DNA of 64,000 nucleotides, taken from NCBI GenBank assembly GCA_016788295.1, contig JAEUSY010000023.1, positions 1-64,000 of the forward strand. The letters are read 5' to 3'. Each line of letters starts with the position of its first letter. Positions within the stretch are counted from its first letter, which is position 1. This DNA comes from Flavobacteriales bacterium. Lineage in GTDB: Bacteria; Bacteroidota; Bacteroidia; Flavobacteriales_F; PHOS-HE28. Of this stretch, positions 1 through 8,241 are shown one piece after another. Both the position numbers and the translations under genes were made by a program. A model generated the notes under the pieces. The model had not been told where the DNA came from, made no database searches, and saw only the letters and a program-made list of their open reading frames with translations.

Positions 1-488
1 AGCTCGGCGTGCACACGATCACCGTGCCCTGGAAGCTGATGAAGCAGCTCACCGACAACCACTTCACGGCCATCGGCACCAAGCAGTTCTACGTGGACAC
101 GCGCCTCATCACCATGAAGGTGAAGGACGTGCTCTCGCGCACGAACCCGACCGTGAAGGACAGCGCCACCGTGAGTGAGGCCCTGGTGGAGATGACCAAG
201 CATGGCTTCGGCGCGGTGATGGTCGTGGACGGCAAGGGCAAGAACGTCGGCGTCTTCACCGATGGTGGCCTGCGCCGCGGCATCGAGAAGGAGGGCAACA
301 AGTTTCTCGCGAAGAAGCTGAGCACGCTGAAGTTCACCGCGCCCTTCACCATCAGCCCGGAAGCCCTGCTCGACGAGGCCCAGAAGGCCTTCAAGGAGCA
401 CAAGGTGGACACGCTGAGCGTGAGCGAGAACGGCAAGCAGCTCGGCATGCTCGACATCCAGGATCTGATGAAGGCGATCGCGGGGTAG
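1..488 (+). CDS. Transaldolase-like/CBS fusion protein, C-terminal part (5' end outside window)
   Basis: The reading frame is open from the window edge, so only the last 160 or so residues are present. The first ~35 residues (LGVHTITVPWKLMKQL, then a 'T..G...F' segment) resemble the end of a TalC/fructose-6-phosphate aldolase type transaldolase. The rest is a pair of CBS motifs, the first ending in FTDGGLRR, very close to the CBS pair of arabinose-5-phosphate isomerases (KdsD/KpsF). The SIS-domain ending expected of KdsD ('HPGG.LG+RL') is absent, so I prefer a transaldolase-CBS fusion. The next gene is a KdsC-like phosphatase, suggesting a role in making a surface sugar acid. CBS identification is firm; the transaldolase part is inference from a short stretch. 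Confidence 0.6.
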   Translation, partial: LGVHTITVPWKLMKQLTDNHFTAIGTKQFYVDTRLITMKVKDVLSRTNPTVKDSATVSEALVEMTKHGFGAVMVVDGKGKNVGVFTDGGLRRGIEKEGNKFLAKKLSTLKFTAPFTISPEALLDEAQKAFKEHKVDTLSVSENGKQLGMLDIQDLMKAIAG

Positions 489-509
489 GCTGCCCGCCGG
501 CCCGGCACA

Positions 510-588
510 CGTTGCGTGTTGGCGTGTTACGTGTTGCGGGTTGGAACAACGCCGCAACACGTAACGCCTAACCCATCAACACGCAACG
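510..588. repeat. Nested intergenic inverted repeat
   Basis: Outer arms CGTTGCGTGTTG (510-521) and CAACACGCAACG (577-588) are perfect complements. Inside them GTTACGTGTTGCG (526-538) pairs perfectly with CGCAACACGTAAC (553-565). The whole can fold into a long stem of about 25 bp. It lies between the CBS protein and the KdsC-like gene and has no T-run, so it looks like a REP-type element rather than a simple terminator. Confidence 0.75.
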
Positions 589-595
589 CATTCCC

Positions 596-1273
596 TTGAG
601 CCGCCTCCAACCCTTCACCACCATCGGCCTCCACGTCATCGGCTCCGAGAAGGAGCTCCTGCGCCGCCTGGCCCGCACCAAGGCCGTGCTCTTCGACTGG
701 GACGGCGTGTTCAACGACGGCTTCAAGGATGCCGAGGGCGGAAGTCCGTTCAGCGAGGTGGGCAGCATGGGCGTGAACCTGCTGCGCTTCGCCCTGTGGC
801 TGCGCAACGGCCAGCTGCCCAAGGCAGCGGTGATCACCGGCCAGCACAACCCCTACGCAGAGCGCTTCGCCCAGCGCGAACGGCTGCACGGCGTGTACAT
901 GGGCTTCACCAACAAGCCCGAGGCCTTTGACGCCTTCCTCGCGAAGCATGGCCTGGAGGCCGATGAGGTGGCCTTCTTCTTCGACGATGTGCTGGACCTG
1001 CCCGTGGCTTCGCGCTGCGGCCTGCGGGTGATGATCGGCAGTCCGGTGACGGCATGGCTCGTGGAGCAGGCCATCGCGCGCGGCGAGGTGGATCTCGTCA
1101 CGGCGAACAGCGGCGGGAACAACGGTCTGCGCGAGGCCACGGATGCGGTGATCGCGCTGCTGGCCAATGGCGCAGAGGTGATCGACCACCGCGTGACCTA
1201 CTCTGAGACCTACCAGCGCTACCTCGGCGAACGGCAGGCGGTAGAGCCCGTGGTCGTGCGGAACGCGCGGTGA
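596..1273 (+). CDS. KdsC-like HAD-superfamily phosphatase
   Basis: A 225-residue HAD phosphatase. Motif I is LFDWDGVFND with the two aspartates at about residues 34 and 36. A VITGQ segment follows (compare the 'ITGR' of 3-deoxy-D-manno-octulosonate 8-phosphate phosphatases), then FFDDVLDLPV as motif III and a GG-N-G-LRE-tail like the GG.GAVRE end of KdsC. No ATG precedes the catalytic aspartates, so the start must be TTG at 596 or another non-ATG codon. It is probably co-transcribed with the preceding CBS protein and likely dephosphorylates a sugar-acid phosphate. The exact substrate cannot be told, because the glycines and arginines around motif I differ from classical KdsC. Confidence 0.75.
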   Translation: MSRLQPFTTIGLHVIGSEKELLRRLARTKAVLFDWDGVFNDGFKDAEGGSPFSEVGSMGVNLLRFALWLRNGQLPKAAVITGQHNPYAERFAQRERLHGVYMGFTNKPEAFDAFLAKHGLEADEVAFFFDDVLDLPVASRCGLRVMIGSPVTAWLVEQAIARGEVDLVTANSGGNNGLREATDAVIALLANGAEVIDHRVTYSETYQRYLGERQAVEPVVVRNAR

Positions 1274-1693
1274 TCAGCCTTTCATCTTGAACCTCGCGGT
1301 GGAAGTACCTGTACCCACCTTGAACGCGGCCTGCTCGAAAGATGGCGGGCCGAAGGTGCCCATGGCATCATTGCTGAATCCGTAGGGTTCCTTGGGAATA
1401 CCCATGAAGTTGGTGTCGAGCTTGCCGTTGCGGTCAATATCGTGGAAGGCCTTGATCGCGTAGGTACCAGGTGCCACATCGTTGAGCACGATCCGCACCA
1501 CACTGCCCTCGGCCTTCACCTGCACAAGGCGGCATCCCTTTTCACTCGCATAGGAATCTGCTGTGGGGCAAAGTACCAGGTTGAGCATCCCCCCTGCCGT
1601 TGGCTTGTTCAGCTGCACATCAATGATGAGCTGCTGCTGGCCATTGACAGATGTCAGAACAACTAGAGCGAAGAGAAGGACCAGGTTCCGCAT
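1274..1693 (-). CDS. DUF2141 domain secreted protein
   Basis: 139 residues with a cleavable signal peptide (MRNLVLLFALVVLTSVNGQQ). The remainder has the hallmarks of DUF2141: a beta-rich fold with 'GTYAIKAFHDIDRNGKLDTNFMG' in the middle and 'PKEPYGFSND' after it. Members are small exported proteins of unknown function common in Bacteroidota and Proteobacteria. It is the last gene of a tightly packed minus-strand run, starting 6 bp after aat ends, and its stop abuts the stop of the convergent KdsC-like gene. Confidence 0.85.
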   Translation of the reverse strand: MRNLVLLFALVVLTSVNGQQQLIIDVQLNKPTAGGMLNLVLCPTADSYASEKGCRLVQVKAEGSVVRIVLNDVAPGTYAIKAFHDIDRNGKLDTNFMGIPKEPYGFSNDAMGTFGPPSFEQAAFKVGTGTSTARFKMKG

Positions 1694-1699
1694 GAACGA

Positions 1700-2284
1700 T
1701 CAAAGGGTATCAGATGTACCAATGGCACGCGCCAGTTGCTCGCGAAAGAGGCTACGGGGGATCTCCATGGCACCCAACTGCTTTGTAAAGGGATTGATGT
1801 ACTGGGTATCGAACAGGACGTAGTTCCGTTGACGCAGCAGATCCACCAGCGCATGGAACGCCACTTTGCCTGCGTTGTTCGCCCCGAACATGCTTTCACC
1901 GAAGAAAGCACGCCCGATCGCTACACCATAGATACCGCCTGCGAGCCGGTCGCCCTCCCAGCATTCCACACTGAATGCGAAGCCTGCACGGTGCAGCCCG
2001 ATGTATGACCGGATCATCGGTTCATCCAGCCATGTCTCTTCCCGATCGGCACAGGCCCTGATCACAGCCTCGAAGTCCTTATCCACGGTTGTGCGATAGC
2101 GACCAGAGCGGATCACCCTGGCCGTCCTTGCGTCAGGCTTTATCGAGGCCAGATCGAACACTGCCCGCGGATCGGGATCATGGCTGTAGATCTTGCCATC
2201 ATGGGCCATGGGGAAGCGCCCCTCACTGTAGCCTTGCACCAGCGAATCCACTGGTATGATGGGTATCGGACGCTGCGTACTCAT
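1700..2284 (-). CDS. aat: Leucyl/phenylalanyl-tRNA--protein transferase
   Basis: Transfers Leu or Phe from its tRNA to N-terminal Arg or Lys residues, marking proteins for ClpS/ClpAP degradation. The family pattern is seen in 'GYSEGRFPMA', 'SHDPDPRAVF', 'ESMFGANNAGKVAFHALVDLL' and the C-terminal 'FDTQYINPFTKQLGAMEIPR'. The frame is open to 2455, but the ATG at 2284 overlaps the TGA of the upstream protease gene in an ATGA, which gives 194 residues, the normal Aat size. The classical WWSP motif is replaced by YSHDP, a variation I would expect in this phylum but did not verify. Confidence 0.9.
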   Translation of the reverse strand: MSTQRPIPIIPVDSLVQGYSEGRFPMAHDGKIYSHDPDPRAVFDLASIKPDARTARVIRSGRYRTTVDKDFEAVIRACADREETWLDEPMIRSYIGLHRAGFAFSVECWEGDRLAGGIYGVAIGRAFFGESMFGANNAGKVAFHALVDLLRQRNYVLFDTQYINPFTKQLGAMEIPRSLFREQLARAIGTSDTL

Positions 2285-3957
2285 TCCTTCACCACATGGG
2301 CAGCGTGCATGGTATGGCCGCTGCTGATCCTGAGCACGTAAACACCACTGTCCAATGCACGAAGGCCCGTCAACACGATACGCTCGGAACCCGCATCTCG
2401 CCCCGAAGTGCGCCATTGCACACGTCCAGCGGCATCGACCACCTCGGCGGTCCATGCACCTTGCACGGCCGCAGGAAGCAATACTTCGAGCCTATCGGCA
2501 AAAGGTACCGGTTGCACCTTCATGCGTGCGTTGTTCGCTTCTTCGGAAATGCTGGTGGTAGCATCGAGGAACAAGTGCGCCTGCATGAAGTCGGGGATCC
2601 CGTAGCCCATGGAATCATTGGGTGCCGTCCAAAGTGATGCACTGCGACGCACGGCGTCCATGATCTCCGTGGCGGTACGCCCAGGGTGCAATTGCCATAG
2701 GCAGGCCACCAGTCCGGCCAGGATCGGCGAAGAGAACGAGGTACCGCTGATGGGCACCACGAACTCACCGGCGGCATCGAGACCAATGGCGCCCCACCCC
2801 ATGGCCATCACATCGGGCTTCACACGCCCATCAGCACTGGGTCCGCGGGAACTGAACGGGGCCGCTTGCTCCTGATCGCCGACCGCACCAACGGCCAGGA
2901 TATTGATGGCATCGGCCGGAGCGCTGATGTAGTACCATTCGCTCTGACCCGAGTTGCCGGCACTGTTCACGGGCACCATGCCCTTCATGGCCGCAATGCC
3001 CGAGGCTATGCTGATGCGGGCGGTCAGTCCGTTCATGTCCGCGTACGCATGGTCCTGCGCCGGATCGTCGAACCGGGTGTAGCCCAAGGAGGTGTTGAGC
3101 ACATCGCAACCCAAGCTGTCGCAGAGCTCTGCTCCGGCCACCCAATTGTCCTCTTCAACGATGTACTCCGTGGCGGCCTCTTCCGTGCGAACGAGCACAT
3201 AATCTGCTGCGGGTGCTGTACCGATCAAGTAACCGGGCATTACAGCGGCCAAGCAGGAGAGCACGCTCCGGCCATGCCAGTGGTCCGCATACACATCACC
3301 ATCGTGGTTGACCATGTCGCGCGTAAGCACGATGCCCTCGCGATTGCGTAATTCATCAAAGGCGTTGATCGTGTTGGCCTGATCGAAGCCCGAATCGAGC
3401 ACACCGATGAGCATACCCTGGCCCTGCGCGTTCATGGCATGCAATTCATGCCCGTTGAGCATGGCGATCTGGGTGAACGATGCCCCGTAGTCACCACTTC
3501 CCCCACCCCGTTCTGTCGGGGTCATGGGCAGCGCGAACTTGTCCGGCGATACAGGCGTGCCGTGCAACTGCTGGGTGGAACGCAGTTGCTGAACGAATGG
3601 CAACTGCTGGATGGCCAGCAAAGCATCAGTATCCGACGTGCGAATGGTGATCGCGTTGAACCACTTGCTGCGGTTCACCAATTGCACATCACCCGTGGCC
3701 AGCACACCGGTGATGTAAGCCGGGTCCACCGGAAGATCAAGCTCATCGAGTGCGATGCCTTGTGCCTGTCGACGAGCAATTGCACGTGCCGAAAGGAACT
3801 GTTCCGGGGCATCCAGGGAGTACGGTGTGTTCGTTTTGTCGGTGAACTGCACCCAATAAGTATCAGGAGCGGTTTGTGCCTGCGACACCAATGAACAGAA
3901 AACAGCCACAAAGGCCAGTAGGAGCTTCTCGCGCAGCATGGTAAAAGAGCCGATCAT
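2281..3957 (-). CDS. S8 subtilisin-like serine protease with T9SS sorting domain
   Basis: 558 residues. A signal peptide (to about residue 28, ending SQAQ) is followed by a peptidase S8 domain with catalytic Asp188 (GVLDSG), His228 (DHWHGRS), oxyanion Asn335 (NSAGNSG) and Ser407 (GTSFSSP). The last ~80 residues (PVPFADRLEV..., ...DSGVYVLRISSG...) form a T9SS type A sorting domain, so the enzyme should be exported through the outer membrane. The ATG at 3957 overlaps the TGA of the upstream lipoprotein gene (ATGA), supporting this start over the internal Met at residue 7. All catalytic residues are present, so it is probably an active secreted protease. Confidence 0.93.
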   Translation of the reverse strand: MIGSFTMLREKLLLAFVAVFCSLVSQAQTAPDTYWVQFTDKTNTPYSLDAPEQFLSARAIARRQAQGIALDELDLPVDPAYITGVLATGDVQLVNRSKWFNAITIRTSDTDALLAIQQLPFVQQLRSTQQLHGTPVSPDKFALPMTPTERGGGSGDYGASFTQIAMLNGHELHAMNAQGQGMLIGVLDSGFDQANTINAFDELRNREGIVLTRDMVNHDGDVYADHWHGRSVLSCLAAVMPGYLIGTAPAADYVLVRTEEAATEYIVEEDNWVAGAELCDSLGCDVLNTSLGYTRFDDPAQDHAYADMNGLTARISIASGIAAMKGMVPVNSAGNSGQSEWYYISAPADAINILAVGAVGDQEQAAPFSSRGPSADGRVKPDVMAMGWGAIGLDAAGEFVVPISGTSFSSPILAGLVACLWQLHPGRTATEIMDAVRRSASLWTAPNDSMGYGIPDFMQAHLFLDATTSISEEANNARMKVQPVPFADRLEVLLPAAVQGAWTAEVVDAAGRVQWRTSGRDAGSERIVLTGLRALDSGVYVLRISSGHTMHAAHVVKE

Positions 3958-4646
3958 TCAGTGCCGTGGTCCAAGGCCAACATGTTCAAACGGAACCCTA
4001 CTTCTCGCACCAGTGGCGGCTGGTTCGGTGGATAGGTGGTGTTGCGGGTCATCTCCTCCCAATACTTGCACACCAACCCGACACCCTTGGCATAACGCTC
4101 CTCGTAGTTCCGCGTTTCGACCAGATTCGGCGGCATCGTGTTGCGCACCGTCACCGTTTCTCCGTAGGTGCGGCTTCCGCTGGACCAAGGCAGGCCCACG
4201 TTCCGATGGGCCACCAAGAGCTCATCATCGGTATTCAGCGCGTTAACGTCCCAACTGCGGGTCTCGCGCACCGGGAATGAGAGCTTCAGCCTGCGCTTGT
4301 TCTCCTCGGTCTGCTCTGCCGAAGTATTGCTCACGGTGAAGGTCCACACATCGCGGGGCGCCCAATTGCCTTCGTTGTCATGGACAGAGCGTAGCAGGCG
4401 GTAGGCTGTTCGTCCTTCCGTATCGGTGTATTGCTCCACCACTTCCTCCCGAAGAAGATAGCTCACGCTGTCCAGGATACCTGCCTGGTCATCGCGCCAC
4501 AGCGAGTCCACTTGGAACACCACCCATGCACCCACCTTGGCCGGGAAATAGTCGTAGCCAAGGTCCACAGGTGCTGGCTGTTCCTCTTTGGCGCAGCCTG
4601 CGAGCAACAGGATTGCGACCACACCGATATTGAACCGCTTTTTCAT
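3954..4646 (-). CDS. Lipoprotein of unknown function
   Basis: 230 residues. The N-terminus MKKRFNIGVVAILLLAGCAKEE has a lipobox (LAGC, Cys at about residue 18), predicting an acylated envelope protein. The mature part (DLGYDYFPAKVGAWVVFQVDSL...) is beta-rich with no family I can name with certainty; the 'DYFP..VG....Y.VDS' opening recurs in Bacteroidota lipoproteins. It sits between mnmA (2-bp gap) and the T9SS subtilase (4-bp overlap), so it is almost certainly in their operon. Confidence 0.8.
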   Translation of the reverse strand: MKKRFNIGVVAILLLAGCAKEEQPAPVDLGYDYFPAKVGAWVVFQVDSLWRDDQAGILDSVSYLLREEVVEQYTDTEGRTAYRLLRSVHDNEGNWAPRDVWTFTVSNTSAEQTEENKRRLKLSFPVRETRSWDVNALNTDDELLVAHRNVGLPWSSGSRTYGETVTVRNTMPPNLVETRNYEERYAKGVGLVCKYWEEMTRNTTYPPNQPPLVREVGFRLNMLALDHGTE

Positions 4647-4648
4647 GG

Positions 4649-5752
4649 TCAGTTGCTTTCGCGGTCGATGAAACCACCTCCGATCACATCGTCCCCATCA
4701 TAGAAGACGGCGCTCTGCCCCGGAGCGATGCCTGCCACTGGAGCATGGAACTCAACATGCACACGCTCACCGTCCATGTTCAGGGTGCCCGGTGTGCCTT
4801 TGTCCTTATAGCGGATCTTGGTAACGGCTTCCATCTCCCCATTCAACGCGCTGATCTTCTGGAAGTTCGGCTTGCGCACCCACATGGAGACCTTGTTCAG
4901 GTCATCCTTGCGCCCCAGCACCACGGTATTGGTCTCGGGACGGATGTCGGTGACATAGAGCGGCTCGCCGGTGGCAATACCGAGGCCTTTCCGCTGGCCA
5001 ATGGTGAAGAAGGGGTAGCCATCATGCTCGCCCAGCACCATGCCATCGGTGCCCACGAGCTTTCCGTGTGCCAATTGCGCGGTGGCCTCCGGCTCCTTCC
5101 GTTTCAGGAAACCCCGGTAGTCGTTGTCGGGTATGAAGCAGATCTCGTAGCTCTCGCTCTTGGTGGCCAGTTCGGGAAAACCGCTGTCCATGGCCATTTG
5201 CCGGATCTCGCTCTTGCGGAAACCACCAATGGGGAAGCGCGTCCGGGCCAGGTTCTTTTGTTCAAGTCCCCAAAGCACATAGCTCTGGTCCTTGCCGGGA
5301 TCGAGCCCCCGGCTGACCACCCAGCGCCCATTCTCCTCCAATTGGCGGACCCGGGCATAGTGCCCAGTGGCGATCAGCTCGCAGTCCATCATGTCGGCCC
5401 GTTTGAGCAAGGCCTCCCACTTGATGAAGGTATTGCACAGTACACAGGGATTGGGCGTGCGGCCGGCCAGGTACTCACTGGTGAAATTGCCGATGATGGC
5501 ATCGCCGAACTCCTCGCGGATGTCGATGATCATGTGGTGGAACCCTCGGCTCACCGCCATGTTCCGGGCATCGTTGATGCTGTCCAGGTCGCAGCATCCG
5601 GTAACGCGCTTGCCTCCGCTGGCATCGGCATAGTCCCAGGTCTTCATGGTCACGCCGATCACCTCGTACCCCTGCTCATGCAGCATCAATGCGGTAACGG
5701 AGCTGTCCACACCGCCGCTCATGGCCACCAAGATCCTTCCGTGCTTGCTCAT
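4649..5752 (-). CDS. mnmA: tRNA-specific 2-thiouridylase MnmA
   Basis: Forms 2-thiouridine at position 34 of tRNA-Lys, Glu and Gln. The PP-loop ATPase motif SGGVDSS lies at residues 10-16. The first catalytic cysteine sits in 'NPCVLCN' and the second in 'SYEICFIPD'. 'GQRKGLGIATGEPLYVT' and the C-terminal 'GQSAVFYDGDDVIGGG' are also typical. The frame runs upstream to 5818, but MSKHGRILVAMSGG at 5752 is the natural start and gives 367 residues, the usual length. It heads a packed minus-strand run with a lipoprotein, a protease, aat and a DUF2141 gene. Confidence 0.95.
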   Translation of the reverse strand: MSKHGRILVAMSGGVDSSVTALMLHEQGYEVIGVTMKTWDYADASGGKRVTGCCDLDSINDARNMAVSRGFHHMIIDIREEFGDAIIGNFTSEYLAGRTPNPCVLCNTFIKWEALLKRADMMDCELIATGHYARVRQLEENGRWVVSRGLDPGKDQSYVLWGLEQKNLARTRFPIGGFRKSEIRQMAMDSGFPELATKSESYEICFIPDNDYRGFLKRKEPEATAQLAHGKLVGTDGMVLGEHDGYPFFTIGQRKGLGIATGEPLYVTDIRPETNTVVLGRKDDLNKVSMWVRKPNFQKISALNGEMEAVTKIRYKDKGTPGTLNMDGERVHVEFHAPVAGIAPGQSAVFYDGDDVIGGGFIDRESN

Positions 5753-5854
5753 TCCATATCCTGATTTCACAAGGTAGTTGGCCGAGCTTAATGTTGATCG
5801 CCAACTGCCGACCTCCAACTTCCTGTCCGCCTCCCAATTGATCGCTCCCCTCCG

Positions 5855-6856
5855 CTATCGCTGCTCCACACCGCCCACATAGCGGGTCACCTTCACCAGT
5901 TTGCCCTTCTCGTCATACTCCTTCACCTCCCCCTCCAGCAGATCATTAACGTAGGTGCCTTCCCGCTTTTTGGTCTGCCCTTCCAATACGCGCTGAATAT
6001 CCGCCGGAGTGCCCATATTGGGGTCCGCGGGTACCGGCTTCATCAACCATGTCCCATTGTCGAAATACTCCGTGAACTTCCCTTCGCGCTTGCCCTTCAC
6101 GTAGGTCACTTCGCTCATGAGCTGCTCGTCGTCGTAGTATTCCTTGAAGGTGCCGTTCTCCTTTCGCTCCTTCACCATGGTCCCACGGGCATAGAGCACC
6201 TGCAGTTGAATGGTACCATCGGCATTGAAGTAATACCACACGCCGTCGCGGTCCCCGTTCACCACCTGCCCTTCGATCTCCTTCTTGCCACTGGGGAAAT
6301 AGAACGTCATGCGTCCCTCGGGCTGGCCTTTCACGTAGTTCGCCTCGCTCTTCAAGGTGCCGTTATCGAACCAGCTCTTCATTTCGCCATGAAGCTCGCC
6401 ATCCACACGGTGCTCACGCTCCGCCAATTGACCATTGGGGTAATAGGTGATCTGCTCGCCGTGCAGGGTGCCCACCTTGAAGCGCTCCACCTTACGCAGT
6501 TTGCCATCGGCCGAATAGTAGTTCCACGTGCTGTCCTTGGTCTGCCCTACGTACTTACCTGCCGCCATTAGCGCACCATTGGGGTGGAAGTGTTCGGCCC
6601 GGCTCACCTTTCCATCTCCGGCGTGGCGCTGGATCGATGTGAGCTTGCCATTCTCGTCCCAGTGCTTGAAGGTGCCCACAGGCTTGTCGTCCGTGAACTG
6701 GCCTTGGTAGCGCACCTTACCGTTCGGCCACGTTTTGGACCATGCGCCCTGCTTGCGCCCCTTGGCATCGGTGGAATTGGAGGCCGCGGGCGGTTGCGCG
6801 AAGGTGAGCGCTGTGAACAGCACCGCGAAAAGGGTGAGAAGGATGCGCTGGAGCAT
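5855..6856 (-). CDS. YwqK/MORN-variant repeat protein, secreted
   Basis: 333 residues with a signal peptide ([21 protein letters not shown]). The rest consists of about ten ~23-residue repeats of the form 'G.W..Y..nGk....y..G...G' (for example [42 protein letters not shown]), characteristic of the MORN-variant/YwqK family. Proteins of this type are abundant in Bacteroidota; the antitoxin label attached to YwqK is not supported here by any toxin partner. Start chosen at 6856 because a TACTTTTG -7 element lies at 6864-6871, which excludes the longer upstream reading frame. Confidence 0.85.
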   Translation of the reverse strand: MLQRILLTLFAVLFTALTFAQPPAASNSTDAKGRKQGAWSKTWPNGKVRYQGQFTDDKPVGTFKHWDENGKLTSIQRHAGDGKVSRAEHFHPNGALMAAGKYVGQTKDSTWNYYSADGKLRKVERFKVGTLHGEQITYYPNGQLAEREHRVDGELHGEMKSWFDNGTLKSEANYVKGQPEGRMTFYFPSGKKEIEGQVVNGDRDGVWYYFNADGTIQLQVLYARGTMVKERKENGTFKEYYDDEQLMSEVTYVKGKREGKFTEYFDNGTWLMKPVPADPNMGTPADIQRVLEGQTKKREGTYVNDLLEGEVKEYDEKGKLVKVTRYVGGVEQR

Positions 6857-6863
6857 GTGTGTG

Positions 6864-6871
6864 CAAAAGTA
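6864..6871 (-). promoter_or_regulatory. -7 element TACTTTTG of the YwqK-like gene
   Basis: On the minus strand TACTTTTG matches the Bacteroidota -7 consensus and ends 7 nt before the ATG at 6856. Such spacing implies a very short or absent 5' leader. No convincing -33 TTTG at the standard distance was found. Confidence 0.55.
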
Positions 6872-6919
6872 CGCCACGCCTGCAAGGGCCATGCCCAATG
6901 CCAGGTACCCGTGGCGGGT

Positions 6920-6927
6920 TACCTTTG
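6920..6927 (+). promoter_or_regulatory. -7 element TACCTTTG of the transaldolase gene
   Basis: TACCTTTG matches the TAnnTTTG consensus 17 nt upstream of the transaldolase ATG (6945). It lies back to back with the promoter of the divergent YwqK-like gene. Confidence 0.55.
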
Positions 6928-6944
6928 CAGCCAGCAGCACGACC

Positions 6945-7613
6945 ATGAAATTCTTCATCGACACGGCCAGCCTGGCCCAGATCAAGGAAGCGCAGGACCT
7001 CGGTGTCCTGGACGGCGTAACCACCAACCCCTCGTTGATGGCCAAGGAAGGCATCAGTGGCCACGACCGGGTAATGAAGCATTACGTGGACATCTGCAAC
7101 ATCGTGGACGGCGATGTGAGCGCCGAGGTGATCGCCACGGACTACGCTGGAATGATCAAAGAGGGCGAGGACCTGGCCGCATTGCACCCGAACATCGTGG
7201 TGAAAGTGCCCATGACCCGCGATGGCGTTAAGGCGATCAAGTACTTCACCGGCAAGGGCATTAAAACCAATTGCACGCTGGTGTTCAGCGCTGGGCAGGC
7301 CTTGTTGGCCGCCAAGGCCGGAGCCACCTACGTATCGCCTTTCGTGGGCCGCTTGGATGATGTGAGCACTGACGGTGTGCAGTTGATCGAGCAGATCCGG
7401 GTGATCTACGACAACTACGGCTACGGCACCGAGATCCTGGCCGCGAGCATCCGCCACCCCATGCACATCATCCAGTGCGCCGAAGTGGGTGCCGATGTGG
7501 CCACCTGTCCGCTCAGCGCCATCACGGCCCTGTTCGACCACCCCCTCACAACCATTGGGCTGGAGAAGTTCCTGGCCGACCACAAGAAGGCCGCTACGGC
7601 GGTGAAGGCCTGA
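6945..7613 (+). CDS. Transaldolase, TalC/FSA type
   Basis: 222 residues beginning [16 protein letters not shown] and containing GVTTNPSL, the Schiff-base region '[16 protein letters not shown]' and '[31 protein letters not shown]'. These mark the short (TalC/fructose-6-phosphate aldolase-like) transaldolases, which act in the non-oxidative pentose phosphate pathway. The late GADVAT segment and '[17 protein letters not shown]' tail are complete. ATG at 6945 was chosen because the family starts exactly with M(K/R)FF(I/L)DTA; the frame is open further upstream. It runs into the YciO/Sua5 gene after 7 bp. Confidence 0.94.
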   Translation: MKFFIDTASLAQIKEAQDLGVLDGVTTNPSLMAKEGISGHDRVMKHYVDICNIVDGDVSAEVIATDYAGMIKEGEDLAALHPNIVVKVPMTRDGVKAIKYFTGKGIKTNCTLVFSAGQALLAAKAGATYVSPFVGRLDDVSTDGVQLIEQIRVIYDNYGYGTEILAASIRHPMHIIQCAEVGADVATCPLSAITALFDHPLTTIGLEKFLADHKKAATAVKA

Positions 7614-7620
7614 CCACGGC

Positions 7621-8241
7621 ATGCTGCTGAGCATCCATCCCAAGGACCCCGAGCCGCGGAAGATCCGCATCGCGGTGGAGAAGCTCAACGCCGGTGGAGT
7701 GATCATCTGCCCCACCGACACGGTGTATGCCTTCGTATGCAGCGCCCACCAGCCACGCGCCATTGAACAGGTGGCCAAGTTGAAGGGAGCCAAGCCGAAC
7801 AAGGCCGACCTCTCGTTGATCTGCAACGACCTGAGCCAGTTGAGCACCTACGCCAGGGCCGTGGATACCGCGGCTTTCCGGATCATGAAGCGTGCGCTGC
7901 CCGGACCATACACCTTCATCCTGCCGGCCAGCAGCGAGATCCCCAAGTTGTTCAAGAACAACAAGCGCACGGTGGGTATCCGCGTACCGGACCACCCGAT
8001 ACCGCAAGCCATTGTGGCCGAACTGGGCCACGCCTTGGTGGTGACAAGCGTACACGACCCCGACAAAGTGGTGGACTACACCACCGACCCGGAACGGATC
8101 GATGAACACCTGGGCTATCAGGTGGACCTGGTGATCGATGGAGGTATCGGCGGGCTGGAGGGATCCACGGTGATCGACCTGAGCCAGGGTGAACCCGTGA
8201 TCCTGCGCGAAGGCAAAGGCCCAGTGGAAGACCTCCTCTGA
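7621..8241 (+). CDS. L-threonylcarbamoyladenylate synthase family protein (YciO/Sua5/YrdC)
   Basis: 206 residues of the YrdC fold: 'GGVIICPTDTVYAFVC', 'KGAKPNKADLSLICNDLSQLSTYA', 'LPGPYTFILPAS' and 'KRTVGIRVPDHPIPQAIV'. The family makes threonylcarbamoyl-AMP, the precursor for t6A37 of ANN-decoding tRNAs. The replacement of the usual KxR region by 'KPNKADLS' and the total length point to the YciO branch, whose cellular role is less clear than TsaC/Sua5. It follows the transaldolase closely and probably shares its transcript. The stop abuts the convergent nnr gene. Confidence 0.88.
   Translation: MLLSIHPKDPEPRKIRIAVEKLNAGGVIICPTDTVYAFVCSAHQPRAIEQVAKLKGAKPNKADLSLICNDLSQLSTYARAVDTAAFRIMKRALPGPYTFILPASSEIPKLFKNNKRTVGIRVPDHPIPQAIVAELGHALVVTSVHDPDKVVDYTTDPERIDEHLGYQVDLVIDGGIGGLEGSTVIDLSQGEPVILREGKGPVEDLL

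Noticed and set aside
4745-5764. A 339-residue plus-strand reading frame opposite mnmA
   Set aside because: mnmA has complete motifs; the opposite frame is His/Val/Ala-rich with no recognisable domain.
5855-6856. A toxin-antitoxin pair suggested by the YwqK 'antitoxin' family name
   Set aside because: No toxin gene is adjacent, and the protein is exported (signal peptide), which does not fit a cytosolic antitoxin.
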